Shown here: one piece after another, positions 9,369 through 19,707 of the stretch | Numbering within the stretch: position 1 is the stretch's first letter | Layout: every line of letters starts with the position of its first letter | From: Acinetobacter sp. A47 | Lineage (GTDB): Bacteria > Pseudomonadota > Gammaproteobacteria > Pseudomonadales > Moraxellaceae | NCBI RefSeq assembly: GCF_000805455.1 | Contig: NZ_JSUS01000001.1 | Location: 496,001-560,000, forward strand | DNA length: 64,000 nt | Reading direction: 5' to 3' | Notes under the pieces: generated by a model | Database searches by the model: none | Told to the model about the DNA's origin: nothing | What the model saw: only the letters and a program-made list of their open reading frames with translations | Made by a program: the position numbers and the translations under genes

Positions 9369-10100
9369 CTATACCACCTGATACTGCAAACGAGCGAGAG
9401 CTTGAATATCTTGCAATAACTTGCGTTTACTAAAGATCATACTCCACGAGCTGCCGCCGGACTGTTTCCATAAATGGGCCAGCTGCAAGCCTGTAAACAG
9501 GCAAGCCCGGATCCGGTTGGTATGATTAATATCTTTAAAGGCTTCCGCATTACCACGGACTAAAATGCGCGGATTAATCTGGCCGGCGGTGTCGACATAG
9601 GTTTGTGCAAGGTTGGCAATAATACTTGGGTGTAAATAGTTGTTATCAAAAAAGGAAAGTTGTTTCAGGATTTTCTGTTGGGCTGTTTCAATGATTTTAA
9701 CGTATTCGGGATTGCCGTAGACTTTCTTTTCCAGCTGTAACAATGCCATTGCATAGGACATTGGCAGTTTGGCTGCCGACATCTTGGGAACCCGTGATTT
9801 GGGGGCCGTATTAAAAGGCTGGGTAATGCAGCCTTCCAGTGTTTTTAAGCCAAGCGAAATATCGGCCAGCTGGTTAAAGAAATCGAGTGTTTGTGTGGCA
9901 TTGTTGGCCGTCGGGCGGATATTCAGACTGGCCTTGATGAGCAGTTCAAAATAAAAGTTACCACTATCGCCAATACTTTGCTGTCCGGCCATCGCTGTCA
10001 TATGCGTGAGCTGGGTTGCCTGAAAGACTGCTGCCAATGCCAAAGCACGGTTTTGTCTGACATTCAACGCTTGCGTGTGCTGAAAGGGTAACTCGACCAT
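9369..10100 (-). CDS. hflD: HflD, high-frequency-lysogenization family protein
   Basis: A 243-residue, mostly helical protein of the HflD (DUF489) family, recognisable from its position between mnmA and purB and from blocks such as [15 protein letters not shown] and NPRILVRG near the middle. In Escherichia coli HflD is a peripheral inner-membrane protein that binds phage lambda CII. Its host role is not settled. No catalytic residues are expected. It sits 18 bases downstream of mnmA and 54 bases upstream of purB, consistent with one operon. Slightly longer than the E. coli protein (about 213). Confidence 0.9.
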   Translation of the reverse strand: MVELPFQHTQALNVRQNRALALAAVFQATQLTHMTAMAGQQSIGDSGNFYFELLIKASLNIRPTANNATQTLDFFNQLADISLGLKTLEGCITQPFNTAPKSRVPKMSAAKLPMSYAMALLQLEKKVYGNPEYVKIIETAQQKILKQLSFFDNNYLHPSIIANLAQTYVDTAGQINPRILVRGNAEAFKDINHTNRIRACLFTGLQLAHLWKQSGGSSWSMIFSKRKLLQDIQALARLQYQVV

Positions 10101-10118
10101 GCTGCGCTTCCAATTTCC

Positions 10119-11252
<1,134 letters not shown>

Positions 11253-11256
11253 CTAA

Positions 11257-11745
11257 TTAAGCGTCCAAATGAGAAGTGAATGAGGGAGAAAAAGGGTGCT
11301 CATAAATAAGCGATAAAGGATATTTCTTGCCAGCAAGGGCATCTTCAACAGCTTTTAAAACCAGTGGACTGCGCGCCCGTGCAGATTCCTGGAGTTCATC
11401 CAGATTCATCCAGACTGCAGCAACAATGCCTGTGTCCAGTTGCGCATTTTCCTCAACTGAGGTCACATGTGCCAGAAAGCAAAAGCGGTAGTAGGTACGA
11501 TCTGGAAACATCGGCGGGGTATAGGTATAGATCCCAAGCAGGTGATCGATTTCAACGTGATGACCTGTTTCTTCGAAGGTCTCACGGATTGCTGCCTGAA
11601 CAATGGTTTCGCCACATTCTACATGACCCGCAGGTTGGTTAAACACGGTATGTACAAAGCCTTCACTGTGCTCTTCAACAAACAGAAAACGTCCGTCTTT
11701 TTCGACTACAGTGGCGACTGTGACATGAGGTGTCCAAGCGGTCAT
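11257..11745 (-). CDS. nudJ: NUDIX hydrolase, NudJ type
   Basis: A small NUDIX protein of about 162 residues. The NUDIX box is complete: GHVECGETIVQ followed by RETFEETG, giving the G-x5-E-x7-RE-x2-EE-x-G pattern for metal and diphosphate binding. Escherichia coli NudJ dephosphorylates thiamine pyrophosphates and other nucleotide diphosphates and also sits next to mnmA. I prefer the start at 11745 (MTAWTPHVTVA), which aligns with NudJ. An ATG four codons upstream (11757) is possible, and neither has a clear ribosome binding site. It is the first gene of the mnmA-hflD-purB run. Confidence 0.88.
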   Translation of the reverse strand: MTAWTPHVTVATVVEKDGRFLFVEEHSEGFVHTVFNQPAGHVECGETIVQAAIRETFEETGHHVEIDHLLGIYTYTPPMFPDRTYYRFCFLAHVTSVEENAQLDTGIVAAVWMNLDELQESARARSPLVLKAVEDALAGKKYPLSLIYEHPFSPSFTSHLDA

Positions 11746-12043
11746 AGAAAGCACCATGGTTTTAAAAAATGTATTCTACAAAATTTGAGAGTTTTTGGCT
11801 ACACAGGTGGGCTAATTCACCAAAGTGGAAAAAAATATTTGCTGCTATCAGTGTGTATTTGATGTGTTGAAAATCGAAAAGAATTGCTTCAAAAAAACAG
11901 AATATGATAGGGTGTTTTTTGAACACAAGGTAAAAACAATTATTCTAACCAGAAAAATGTAGCCTTGGTCTCGGCTTTTAATGATTCAGAACTAGAACAG
12001 AGAATTGATCAGATTCATATACATCACATGGAGTTGAAGTCAT

Positions 12044-13219
12044 ATGCAACATATTAAAATTAAACCCGGTGTCGCTTTAGCAGAACAGGCAGAAATTGGT
12101 CATAACCGTTGGCATCCGGATATTCCTTTTTTGACTTCGGTAAAACCGGGAGAAGAAATCCTGATTGAAAGTCTGGATTTTTTAGATGCTCAAATCAAAG
12201 ATACTGATGATGCCTCCGATGTGAAAAATGTGGATCTCACACGAGCCCATCCTTTAACCGGGCCTTTTTATGTTGAAGGCGCTGAACCGGGGGATTTACT
12301 GGTAATTGATCTGCTGGATATCCAGCCGATTTCAGCAGTGGGTTTTTCTGGGGTGTTTGCGAAAGAAAATGGTGGTGGTTTTTTAGCAGACTATTTTCCT
12401 GAAGCGGACAAGGCAATCTGGGATTTAAAAGGATTGTTTGCAACGTCACGTCATATCCCCGGTGTTCGTATTGCAGGCTTAAAGCATCCGGGTTTGATGG
12501 GAACACTTCCTTCACATGAGCTGCTCAAAGAATGGAATCGAAGAGAGGCGTTATTGGTTGCAAAAGGACAGGCTAATCCACCTGATCCAAGAACAGCCGT
12601 GTTACGCGGTGTGACTGGCGCCGAGTTTGACCGGATGGCACTTGAGGCCGCCCGCACAGTGCCGCCACGTGAACACGGAGGGAATACCGATATTAAAGAT
12701 CTGGCGGCAGGCAGTCGTATTTATTTTCCGGTCTATCAGAAGGGCGCTGGCTTCTCGATGGGTGACTTGCACTTTTCACAAGGTGATGGTGAAATCGGTT
12801 TTTGCGGTGCCATTGAAATGGATGGGGTAACTCGTGTCGGCTTTGATCTGATCAAAGGCGGTATGCAAAAATATAATATTGATTCACCTGTGTTTGTACC
12901 GAGCAATGTCAGACCTAATTATGATCAGTGGTTAACCTTTGAGGGGATTAGCGTTGAAAATGGGGTCAACCATTATCTGGATGCTACTGTTGCCTATCGT
13001 CAGGCCTGTTTAAAAGCGATTAAATATCTTGAGAATTTCGGTTTTACCGGATCTCAGGCCTATATGTTACTGACTGCCGCACCTGTTGAAGGGCGTATCG
13101 GTGGTATTGTGGATATTCCAAACTGTGCATGTACCATTTCTTTGCCAACGTCTATTTTCGAGAAGAATATTTTGCCGCAGGGTGCCTTAAACGAAAACAA
13201 GTTCTGGGGACATCGTTAG
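12044..13219 (+). CDS. fmdA: Formamidase/acetamidase family amidase
   Basis: A 391-residue protein of the FmdA/AmdA amidase family. Seen blocks include HNRWHPDIPF, GPFYVEGAEPGDLLVI, PPREHGGNTDIKD and GDLHFSQGDGEI. The histidine- and acid-rich clusters are those of the metal-dependent formamidase fold. The family hydrolyses formamide or short amides to ammonia and the acid. The gene is followed 43 bases later by fmdB, the usual partner. The upstream 286-base gap, shared with the NUDIX gene, has a GGAG site 11 bases before the ATG. I saw no convincing sigma-54 element, so nitrogen control is not supported by the sequence. Confidence 0.9.
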   Translation: MQHIKIKPGVALAEQAEIGHNRWHPDIPFLTSVKPGEEILIESLDFLDAQIKDTDDASDVKNVDLTRAHPLTGPFYVEGAEPGDLLVIDLLDIQPISAVGFSGVFAKENGGGFLADYFPEADKAIWDLKGLFATSRHIPGVRIAGLKHPGLMGTLPSHELLKEWNRREALLVAKGQANPPDPRTAVLRGVTGAEFDRMALEAARTVPPREHGGNTDIKDLAAGSRIYFPVYQKGAGFSMGDLHFSQGDGEIGFCGAIEMDGVTRVGFDLIKGGMQKYNIDSPVFVPSNVRPNYDQWLTFEGISVENGVNHYLDATVAYRQACLKAIKYLENFGFTGSQAYMLLTAAPVEGRIGGIVDIPNCACTISLPTSIFEKNILPQGALNENKFWGHR

Positions 13220-13262
13220 TTCTAGGGGAATGCAGAGTTAATCGTTCAATAAGGATTTTAAG

Positions 13263-13559
13263 ATGCCACTATATGATTTTAGATGTGAACATTGTGAAGG
13301 GATTTTTGAGAAGAATGTTCCGATGGCCAGTATTGCAAGAGATCATACGTCCTGTCCCTATTGCCAGCACACCATGTTATTAAGGCCAATGATAACGGGA
13401 CACCAAAAGATAGCGGTCAAAGATAAATGGCGACCGTCATCAAGTGCAGAGCAACTTGCAGGGCCCTTGGTTGAGGGGCCGGGTACCCATAAAAAAAGTG
13501 CTCGGACATCTGTGCTGCATAATTGCCGAGGTGTGAATTGCTCTTTATGTGAAGTTTGA
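13263..13559 (+). CDS. fmdB: FmdB-family zinc-ribbon protein
   Basis: A 98-residue protein that starts MPLYDFRCEHC and has a second CPYC pair about 23 residues later, giving the CxxC...CxxC zinc ribbon of the FmdB/CxxC_CxxC_SSSS family. The C-terminal third carries additional cysteines (CRGVNCSLC). Members commonly accompany fmdA and are proposed to regulate or assist the amidase; no enzymatic activity is known. It is co-directional and close to fmdA, so probably in the same operon. Confidence 0.87.
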   Translation: MPLYDFRCEHCEGIFEKNVPMASIARDHTSCPYCQHTMLLRPMITGHQKIAVKDKWRPSSSAEQLAGPLVEGPGTHKKSARTSVLHNCRGVNCSLCEV

Positions 13560-13632
13560 TACTTACGTTGCTGGCGTTTTAGTCGTTAAGTTGAGTCAGC
13601 ATTTAATGAGGATTTTATGCTGACTTTAAAAA

Positions 13633-14175
13633 CTAGTTATCTTGATTCAAATAATTATCTTTCACTTTCACATAGTGACGTGCCGAGTAAGGTAAAAATT
13701 CCATTTCCTTTTCGGTCAATGCACGCACCTGTTGAACCGGGCTGCCCACATACAGATAACCGCTTTTTAACACTTTACGTGGTGGTACCAGACTCCCGGC
13801 ACCAATCATTACATCATCTTCAATAATCACGTCATCCAACACCACGGTATTAATTCCGATCAGGACACGATTACCAATGGTGCAGCCATGCAAGGTCACA
13901 TGATGTCCAACCGTTACATCTTCACCAATCACCAGCGGAGAACCATTCGGTTTAGATTGATTCTTATGGCTGACATGCAACATGCAATGATCCTGTACGT
14001 TGCTGTTTTTACCAATCTGAATTGAATTCACATCACCACGAATCACGGCAAAAGGCCAGACCGACACATTTTCAGCGAGTTTGACATCACCTACAACAAC
14101 CGACATGTCATCGATATAACAGCTTGGATCAACATCAGGTTTCTGGTCGAGATAGGGACGAATGTTCTTTTGCAT
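13633..14175 (-). CDS. Gamma-class carbonic anhydrase-like protein
   Basis: A left-handed beta-helix (hexapeptide repeat) protein of about 180 residues, like YrdA, CaiE and PaaY. The repeat region carries the metal-site words QDHCMLHVSHK and GHHVTLHGCTIG, with histidines spaced as in gamma carbonic anhydrases. Family members form zinc-bound trimers; some hydrate CO2, others are thioesterases or of unknown function. I place the start at 14175 (MQKNIRPYLDQ), matching the family. The longer frame from 14223 adds a non-conserved tail. It is convergent with fmdB. Confidence 0.87.
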   Translation of the reverse strand: MQKNIRPYLDQKPDVDPSCYIDDMSVVVGDVKLAENVSVWPFAVIRGDVNSIQIGKNSNVQDHCMLHVSHKNQSKPNGSPLVIGEDVTVGHHVTLHGCTIGNRVLIGINTVVLDDVIIEDDVMIGAGSLVPPRKVLKSGYLYVGSPVQQVRALTEKEMEFLPYSARHYVKVKDNYLNQDN

Positions 14176-14210
14176 GGCGGCGTTCGCTTGAAAATTTAGG
14201 GCAATTATAA

Positions 14211-14247
14211 AATAAAAAAGCATTCATACCCAAGCGCATGAATGCTT
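14211..14247 (-). terminator. Terminator of the carboxypeptidase gene
   Basis: A 10-bp perfect stem (14218-14227 with 14238-14247) is followed on the minus strand by a T-rich run. It lies just past the stop of the minus-strand carboxypeptidase gene. Confidence 0.75.
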
Positions 14248-14266
14248 AATCTACCTATCCTGAAAT

Positions 14267-15415
14267 TTAGAACAAGTTGCTGAAGAACATTTTGATATGG
14301 TCAATCATGCGGGCGAAGAAACCGGCTTCTTCAACAGGTTTTAATGCCACTAGCGGTTTCTCTGCAATGACCTTACCATCAAGACTGGCAACCAGTTTAC
14401 CCACTACCTGACCCTTGGCTAAAGGTGCATTGAGCTTTGGCTGAACAACCAGCTGGGTTTTGATTTTATCGGCCTGACCTTTTGGCATGGTCACGTTAAA
14501 GTTTTCGGCCAGCCCGATTTGAACTTCATCTTCTTTACCAAACCAGACTTTTGCTTTTGCAAGAACCTGATTGGCAGGCTGAACATTGGCTGTTTCAAAG
14601 TTTGCAAAGCCCCAAGCCAGAAGTGTACGGGTTTGATTGGCACGCTCATTCATGCTTGGTGTGCCAAAGATCACCGAGATCAGGCGCATTGGCCCGCGTT
14701 TGCTTGATGTGGTCAGGCAGAAACCGGCTTCATCGGTATGACCTGTCTTTAGGCCATCTACACTTGGATCGGTATAAAGCAGGGCATTACGGTTGCCTTG
14801 TTTAATTCCGTTAAAAGTAAACTCTTTTTCTGAATAGATCGGGTAATACTTGGAACTGTCTTTAATGATGTGCTGTGCAAGGATACCCATGTCTTTGGCT
14901 GTTGAATAATGACCTTCAGCCGGCATACCGGTCGAGTTGATGAAGTGGGTGTTCACCATTCCGATACGTTTTGCTTCCTGGTTCATCATGTGGGCAAAAG
15001 TGCCTTCATTGCCTGCAATATGCTCAGCCATTGCTTTAGACGCATCATTGCCAGACTGGATGATAATGCCCCGTAACATTTCCAGCACGGTTGCCGTGCC
15101 ATTAAGCGGGACATACATACATGATTCAGAGCTGCTGCCGCGACACCACGCCGATTCATTCATGCGTACCTGTTCGTTTTCAGTCAGCTCACCCTTTAAA
15201 AGTTTCTGCTCAATGATGTAGCTTGTCATCATTTTGGTCATTGAAGCAGGGGCCAGTTTTTCATTTTCGTTTTTGGCAGCGAGAATCTGTCCGGTCTCGT
15301 AATCCATCAATACATAGGATTTATTATTTAATTCTGGTGGAGCGGATAAGACAGTTGCTGCATATGAAAAGCTTGGCAAAAGTAATAATGCAGCAAGAGC
15401 GCTTTTTTGAGTCAT
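14267..15415 (-). CDS. dacC: D-alanyl-D-alanine carboxypeptidase, PBP5/6 family
   Basis: A 382-residue penicillin-binding protein. A signal peptide (about 20 residues ending SFSYA) is followed by the serine-lysine motif SMTK (serine near residue 58), then SGN in SGNDASKAM, and KTG in GLKTGHTDEAG. The C-terminal beta domain and a final amphipathic helix anchor the family to the outer face of the inner membrane. It removes the terminal D-alanine from peptidoglycan pentapeptides. The start at 15415 begins the signal peptide. The longer frame (to 15475) would put an extra 20 residues before it. A terminator follows at 14211-14247. Confidence 0.93.
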   Translation of the reverse strand: MTQKSALAALLLLPSFSYAATVLSAPPELNNKSYVLMDYETGQILAAKNENEKLAPASMTKMMTSYIIEQKLLKGELTENEQVRMNESAWCRGSSSESCMYVPLNGTATVLEMLRGIIIQSGNDASKAMAEHIAGNEGTFAHMMNQEAKRIGMVNTHFINSTGMPAEGHYSTAKDMGILAQHIIKDSSKYYPIYSEKEFTFNGIKQGNRNALLYTDPSVDGLKTGHTDEAGFCLTTSSKRGPMRLISVIFGTPSMNERANQTRTLLAWGFANFETANVQPANQVLAKAKVWFGKEDEVQIGLAENFNVTMPKGQADKIKTQLVVQPKLNAPLAKGQVVGKLVASLDGKVIAEKPLVALKPVEEAGFFARMIDHIKMFFSNLF

Positions 15416-15542
15416 TCTAGGTGGTTCCAATATCTTGTATGAAGCAGACGAGCCTAGCATTTTAGGATAAAGCAAAGCCGACTTCTACGGGGGAAATCGG
15501 CTTTTTCATACAGTATTGTAACCTGAACCTTAATTGCTCAGT

Positions 15543-15947
15543 TTATTTCGAATAATAATTACGGACATCATCGCAAATTTGGCGGTTGTCACTATCCGAT
15601 GCCGCTTTTGCATCACTACGTGCTTCTTTTAAAGCTTCCTGGAAGTCTTTCTCTTTTGCCCGTTTATTTAAGGTGTCTATGGCTTTTGGATCATTATTTA
15701 AATAGGCCTTGACCAGATTGTCATAGGCTTTGTTAAATTTTAAATCTTTACCAATCAGGCTCGGACAAATCTCGGAAAGTACGTAGATCGCGGCAAGCTC
15801 TTGCTTGGTTACGGTATCAGAGGTTGGGGTTACTTCGATTTTTTCTGCATCAGCCGATTTTTTGTCTGCCGCAAAGGCTGTCGGCGCGAGCGCGCTAGAA
15901 GCGATGAGCAATGATAAACCTAGTGTTTTAAAAACATTTTTCTGCAT
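15543..15947 (-). CDS. Small secreted protein, MCR_0457 family (paralog 1)
   Basis: A 134-residue protein with a clean signal peptide (cleavage likely after TAFA). The mature part is helical and highly charged, with two cysteines, one in SEICPSLIGKD and one near the C-terminus in RQICDDV, likely a periplasmic disulfide. The EICPSLIGK block is shared with the protein encoded at 16420-16794, so the two are diverged paralogs. This matches a Moraxellaceae-specific family named MCR_0457, of unknown function. It has its own upstream gap of about 200 bases. Confidence 0.8.
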   Translation of the reverse strand: MQKNVFKTLGLSLLIASSALAPTAFAADKKSADAEKIEVTPTSDTVTKQELAAIYVLSEICPSLIGKDLKFNKAYDNLVKAYLNNDPKAIDTLNKRAKEKDFQEALKEARSDAKAASDSDNRQICDDVRNYYSK

Positions 15948-16166
15948 AAGAAATCAATCTCAGAACAAGACTTAAAGAAATTGAATAACTTATAGCATAG
16001 AAAGTCGTAAAAAAATGTATGCTTGCTGTAGGAAACGTGAAGAAAATGTGGTTTTGGATGTGTAGTAGACCGAATCTGCTCAGTACCAACAGAAGATAAC
16101 GCCTAAGGTGAATGACTGTATTGTAGCAGGCATATTTAACAAGCATTTATGAAAATAAATGTACAT

Positions 16167-16400
16167 TCAGGAGCTATTACAGGACTCAGTGAAATTGCTT
16201 TGATTGTCAGGAGTTGCCAGAGAAAGGCGCCGTTGAATGTCATACGGAAGGGGAAGCAAATAGCTATCAGTACCTTTAGGGGATGGGACTGGCAAAGATT
16301 GTCCGGAAGAGTTTAAACGCCAGAAAAATAGTAACAACACAAGACTGGAATGTAGCAGGTAGTGTGCGGTATTAAACGGATCAGGTTTAAGGCCACACAT
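16167..16400 (-). CDS. Possible small membrane-anchored protein
   Basis: A 77-codon frame that starts 19 bases after the stop of paralog 2 (16420-16794) and is preceded by a good GAGG site five bases from the ATG. It encodes an N-terminal hydrophobic stretch (HYLLHSSLVLLLFF) and a proline/serine-rich tail. No family is recognised. Its position between the two MCR_0457-like genes, with a real-looking ribosome binding site, argues for translation, but it may be chance. Confidence 0.4.
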   Translation of the reverse strand: MCGLKPDPFNTAHYLLHSSLVLLLFFWRLNSSGQSLPVPSPKGTDSYLLPLPYDIQRRLSLATPDNQSNFTESCNSS

Positions 16401-16419
16401 TTACCTCAGGTGCGTACAA

Positions 16420-16794
16420 TTATGCTTGGAAATTTAATACTTCTTCGCAGACGGCTTTCTGTTCGGCCTTGTCGACCTCGGTCGCTGCTTCACGGGCATC
16501 TTTTAACAGGCCTTTAAATTCAGCATCCTGTTGCAAACTTTCAAGTGACGCAGTTTTGTCTGAATAACTGCCGAGGTAGGTGCCGACCATTTTTTTGATA
16601 TTCTGATCAAATTTCGCATTCTTTCCAATCAGGGCAGGACACATTTCGATCAGGACTTGCGCGTTGGCAATATCATCTTTGATTAATGCATCTGCTTCTT
16701 TGACTGAAACCGTCTCATCTGCAAATACAGCAGATGCTGTAAATAGCGTGAAACTTACCCCAAAAACTTTAATAAAATTAGATAAATGTCTCAT
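16420..16794 (-). CDS. Small secreted protein, MCR_0457 family (paralog 2)
   Basis: A 124-residue protein with a signal peptide (cleavage likely after AVFA). It has the same layout as the protein at 15543-15947: a block IEMCPALIGKN about 30 residues into the mature protein and a second cysteine in KAVCEEVL near the end. Probably periplasmic with one disulfide. Function unknown. It is divergent from surE, with a 103-base shared promoter region. Confidence 0.8.
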   Translation of the reverse strand: MRHLSNFIKVFGVSFTLFTASAVFADETVSVKEADALIKDDIANAQVLIEMCPALIGKNAKFDQNIKKMVGTYLGSYSDKTASLESLQQDAEFKGLLKDAREAATEVDKAEQKAVCEEVLNFQA

Positions 16795-16897
16795 GTTTAC
16801 GTAAATTTTTAATACTAGGAAGCCATAAATATATATAATTCAAAGAATAATTCAATTGAAAAAACTGCTTAGTAAATAGTGTAGAGACTGGATTTTT

Positions 16898-17668
16898 GTG
16901 AATATTCTCATAGCAAACGATGATGGTGTGTTCGCACCTGGGTTACAAGCTTTGGCACATGCGTTAAAACCTTTGGGGCGTGTCGTGGTTGTTGCACCCG
17001 AAAGCGAACGTAGTGGTTATTCAAGTGCCTTAACACTGGATCGCCCTTTGCGTCCTGTTCAAATATCGAAAGATGTCTGGGCGGTCAATGGCACTCCGGC
17101 AGACTGTGTTTATCTGTCGATGAACGGGCTATTCGATTTTGAGTTTGATCTGGTGGTTAGCGGAATCAATAGCGGGGCAAACCTGGGAGATGATGTTCTA
17201 TACTCAGGCACAGTCGGTGCGGCTTTTGAAGGCCGGTTGATGAAACATCCGGCGATTGCCGTATCATTGGCCGGTGCCAATGTGCGTGCTTATGAACAAC
17301 CTGAACATTATGCCAAGGCAGCGCAATGGGTACATGATTTCATTGCCAGAGGCTTGCCGGTATTACCGCCACGACATATTTTCAATATTAATATTCCGGA
17401 CGTCGAGCATATCCAGGGTACCCAAATCACCTATCAGGGACGCCGTGGGCAGTCTAAGCCGATCAGCAGCCATGTCGATCCGCGTGGGCGTCAGGTGTAC
17501 TGGATTGGGCTGGCCGGTGAGGCTGTTACCGACCCGCAACCTGTGTCCAGTGATATCCAGTCTGATTTTTTTGCGGTGTCAAACGGTTATGTCAGTATTA
17601 CCCCGATCCAGATGGATGCCACCAACTACACGGTACTGGAAAATTTGCATCAGCATGTAAATGGTTAA
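16898..17668 (+). CDS. surE: 5'/3'-nucleotidase SurE
   Basis: A 256-residue SurE phosphatase starting at a GTG codon. The metal-binding NDDG is at residues 7-10, followed by [19 protein letters not shown] and [12 protein letters not shown], all family signatures. SurE removes phosphate from nucleoside 5'- and 3'-monophosphates in stationary phase. As in many gammaproteobacteria it is next to nlpD, but a terminator lies between the two, pcm is missing and rpoS does not follow. Confidence 0.96.
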   Translation: MNILIANDDGVFAPGLQALAHALKPLGRVVVVAPESERSGYSSALTLDRPLRPVQISKDVWAVNGTPADCVYLSMNGLFDFEFDLVVSGINSGANLGDDVLYSGTVGAAFEGRLMKHPAIAVSLAGANVRAYEQPEHYAKAAQWVHDFIARGLPVLPPRHIFNINIPDVEHIQGTQITYQGRRGQSKPISSHVDPRGRQVYWIGLAGEAVTDPQPVSSDIQSDFFAVSNGYVSITPIQMDATNYTVLENLHQHVNG

Positions 17669-17699
17669 TGGTGTGTATGTTATAACTTTGTGAATAAAG

Positions 17700-17730
17700 A
17701 AAGTGAGCACTCGTTTTTTCTCACTTTTTT
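17700..17730 (+). terminator. Terminator after surE
   Basis: Stem AAAGTGAG/CTCACTTT with a 12-base loop and six T, 30 bases past the surE stop. Confidence 0.75.
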
Positions 17731-17765
17731 GATACTCTTAGCGCCAATAAATTAAGGTTTTTTCG

Positions 17766-18602
17766 ATGAGGGCGAAGATGCACTTAAACCATGTCTCGTT
17801 TTTTCTATCACAGAAAATGATTAAAACAATCGTTTTGTCTATGGCGGTTGCGACAGTGGCAGTTATGACAGGGTGTGCATCAAAACCGCAAGTCAATGGT
17901 GGAGTACGCCATACTTTGCCTGCACCAAACTACTATACGGTGCGTTCAGGTGATACATTAAGTGGAATTTCAAATCGTTATGGCCTGAATTATCTTGATG
18001 TTGCTGCATTGAACGATATTGCGCCGCCTTATCGAATTTATGTTAACCAGTCATTACGTTTAAAAGGCTCTGCATCACAGCGTACAACTTCTACTCAGGC
18101 AATGGCACAAACGGCGCCAATTCAACGCCAGAGTATTAATCTGCCGACCCAGCAACCTGTAACACCAAAACCGGTTGTACCACGCCCTGTGGTGCCATCG
18201 GTGCCTGTCAATCCGTCTTCTTCTACCATTGCATCTAGCCTGCGTTGGGTAAAACCATCCAATGGTGCCGTGATTCAGACTTTTAACCTGGCGAGTAATG
18301 TCAAAGGTACCCGCTATGGTGGCAATGAAGGCGATCCGGTTTTCGCGGCTGCCAATGGCCAGGTGGTCTATGCAGCAGATGGCTTGAAAGAATATGGAAA
18401 TCTGGTTTTGATCAAGCATATTGATGGTTATATTACCGCTTATGCGCATAACAGCAGAATGCTGGTGAAGAGTGGTGATAACGTGACTGCAGGACAAAAA
18501 ATTGCAGAAATGGGGTCTTCCGGTGCTTCACGTGTGATGCTGGAATTCCAGGTTCGTTTAGATGGAAAACCTGTGAATCCAAGCACAGTTTTACCAAATT
18601 AA
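17766..18602 (+). CDS. nlpD: NlpD-like LysM/M23 lipoprotein (amidase activator)
   Basis: A 278-residue lipoprotein. A signal sequence ends in the lipobox VMTGC, followed by one LysM repeat (YYTVRSGDTLSGISNRYG), a proline-rich linker and a C-terminal M23/LytM fold. The zinc ligands of active M23 peptidases are lost: the first histidine/aspartate site reads GNEGDPV and the HxH site reads LEFQV. This is the degenerate state of NlpD/EnvC, which activate cell-wall amidases at division. The start could also be the fifth codon (17778), which has a better-spaced GAGGG site, or the MIKTIVL methionine further in. Confidence 0.9.
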   Translation: MRAKMHLNHVSFFLSQKMIKTIVLSMAVATVAVMTGCASKPQVNGGVRHTLPAPNYYTVRSGDTLSGISNRYGLNYLDVAALNDIAPPYRIYVNQSLRLKGSASQRTTSTQAMAQTAPIQRQSINLPTQQPVTPKPVVPRPVVPSVPVNPSSSTIASSLRWVKPSNGAVIQTFNLASNVKGTRYGGNEGDPVFAAANGQVVYAADGLKEYGNLVLIKHIDGYITAYAHNSRMLVKSGDNVTAGQKIAEMGSSGASRVMLEFQVRLDGKPVNPSTVLPN

Positions 18603-18607
18603 CTAAA

Positions 18608-18643
18608 GATTATTAATAAACTTTCAATAATTTATTAATAATC
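18608..18643. repeat. 13-bp perfect inverted repeat between nlpD and lysR
   Basis: 18608-18620 pairs perfectly with 18631-18643 around a 10-base loop. It is very AT-rich and followed by CCCCC rather than T, so it is a poor terminator. It may be an operator for the LysR regulator starting at 18739. Confidence 0.5.
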
Positions 18644-18738
18644 CCCCTAGTGTAGAAATAGACTTCCTTGTATACTCGATTTGATTGCTTTCATTAGAAC
18701 AATAAGCATATTAATAAATTAAGTTAAGAGGGAAGTCT

Positions 18739-19668
18739 ATGCTAGATCAATTGCGTGCAATGGGGGTCTTTGCCTGTGTTGTTGAAAAAAGTTCTTTTAG
18801 CGGCGCAGCAAGAGACTTGGGAATTACAACCAGCGCGGTTAGTCAACAGATCCGTTCTTTAGAACAAGAAATGGATGTCACCTTACTTCATCGTTCAACA
18901 CGTAAACTGAGTCTGACTGAGGCCGGGCAGGCATTTTTTCTCAGCTGTCAGGAAATGCTGGCTGCAGCCGAGCGTGGTAAAATCCGGATCAATGAATTGC
19001 GTGATGATCTGGTCGGCGATTTGCGGATTGCGACAACGCCTGAACTGGGAGCGTTGCATGTGATTCCTGCATTGTCACACTGGATGTCTGCCCATAAGGG
19101 ACTGGCGATTCATTTTGAAGCAGATCACCGTTATATTGACCTGATTGAAGAGCGGATTGATATCGCTGTCCGGATGAGCTTAAAAATGGATGATCATCAA
19201 TTATGTGCCGTACCTTTGGCGCGTGTTGATCAGGTACTGGTGGCTTCTCCAAGTTATCTGAATCAGGCCCAACCGATTACCCGCCCTGAAGATTTGCGTC
19301 ATCATGAGTTACTCCCGGTTACCTTGATGCAGAATTATCAACACTTTGCTTTCCGTCATGGCGTTAGCGGTGAAGTTGTAAATGTAGATATGAAAACCCG
19401 TCTGAGTAGCAATAATGTCTTTGTGGCAAAAGCGCTCTGTCAGCAGGGACACGGAATTGCCCGCATTCTATATATGGATATACAAAAAGAACTGGTCAAT
19501 GGTTCGCTGGTTGAGGTTTTGCCAGACTGGCAATTGCCTGCCTACACTTTACATGCCTTAACTTCCAAGCGTGAACAATATCCAATGAAGGTTCATCGTT
19601 GTATTGATGCACTCAAGCAATATTTTGCCCAGTTGCCTGGTGGACGTTCCTTGCAAGGGGTAGCTTAA
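18739..19668 (+). CDS. LysR-family transcriptional regulator
   Basis: A 309-residue regulator with the standard layout. An N-terminal winged helix-turn-helix (residues about 1-60, with AARDLGITTSAVSQQIRSLE) is followed by a periplasmic-binding-protein-like effector domain. It resembles the CrgA/AaeR-like subgroup by the RSTRKLSLTEAG word after the helix. Its target is unknown and no divergent operon is next to it. An inverted repeat (18608-18643) and a potential hairpin that would cover its ribosome binding site lie upstream. Confidence 0.92.
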   Translation: MLDQLRAMGVFACVVEKSSFSGAARDLGITTSAVSQQIRSLEQEMDVTLLHRSTRKLSLTEAGQAFFLSCQEMLAAAERGKIRINELRDDLVGDLRIATTPELGALHVIPALSHWMSAHKGLAIHFEADHRYIDLIEERIDIAVRMSLKMDDHQLCAVPLARVDQVLVASPSYLNQAQPITRPEDLRHHELLPVTLMQNYQHFAFRHGVSGEVVNVDMKTRLSSNNVFVAKALCQQGHGIARILYMDIQKELVNGSLVEVLPDWQLPAYTLHALTSKREQYPMKVHRCIDALKQYFAQLPGGRSLQGVA

Positions 19669-19672
19669 ACAA

Positions 19673-19704
19673 AAAAGGCCATGTTTTAAGAAACATGGCC
19701 TTTT
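19673..19704. terminator. Bidirectional terminator between lysR and the Lon-like protease gene
   Basis: 10-bp stem GGCCATGTTT/AAACATGGCC with loop TAAG, flanked by A and T runs and serving both convergent genes. Confidence 0.9.
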
Positions 19705-19707
19705 GCC

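Noticed and set aside
11758..12043. Sigma-54 promoter before fmdA
   Set aside because: A TTGG...CGGC word was tested but the GG-to-GC spacing is wrong.
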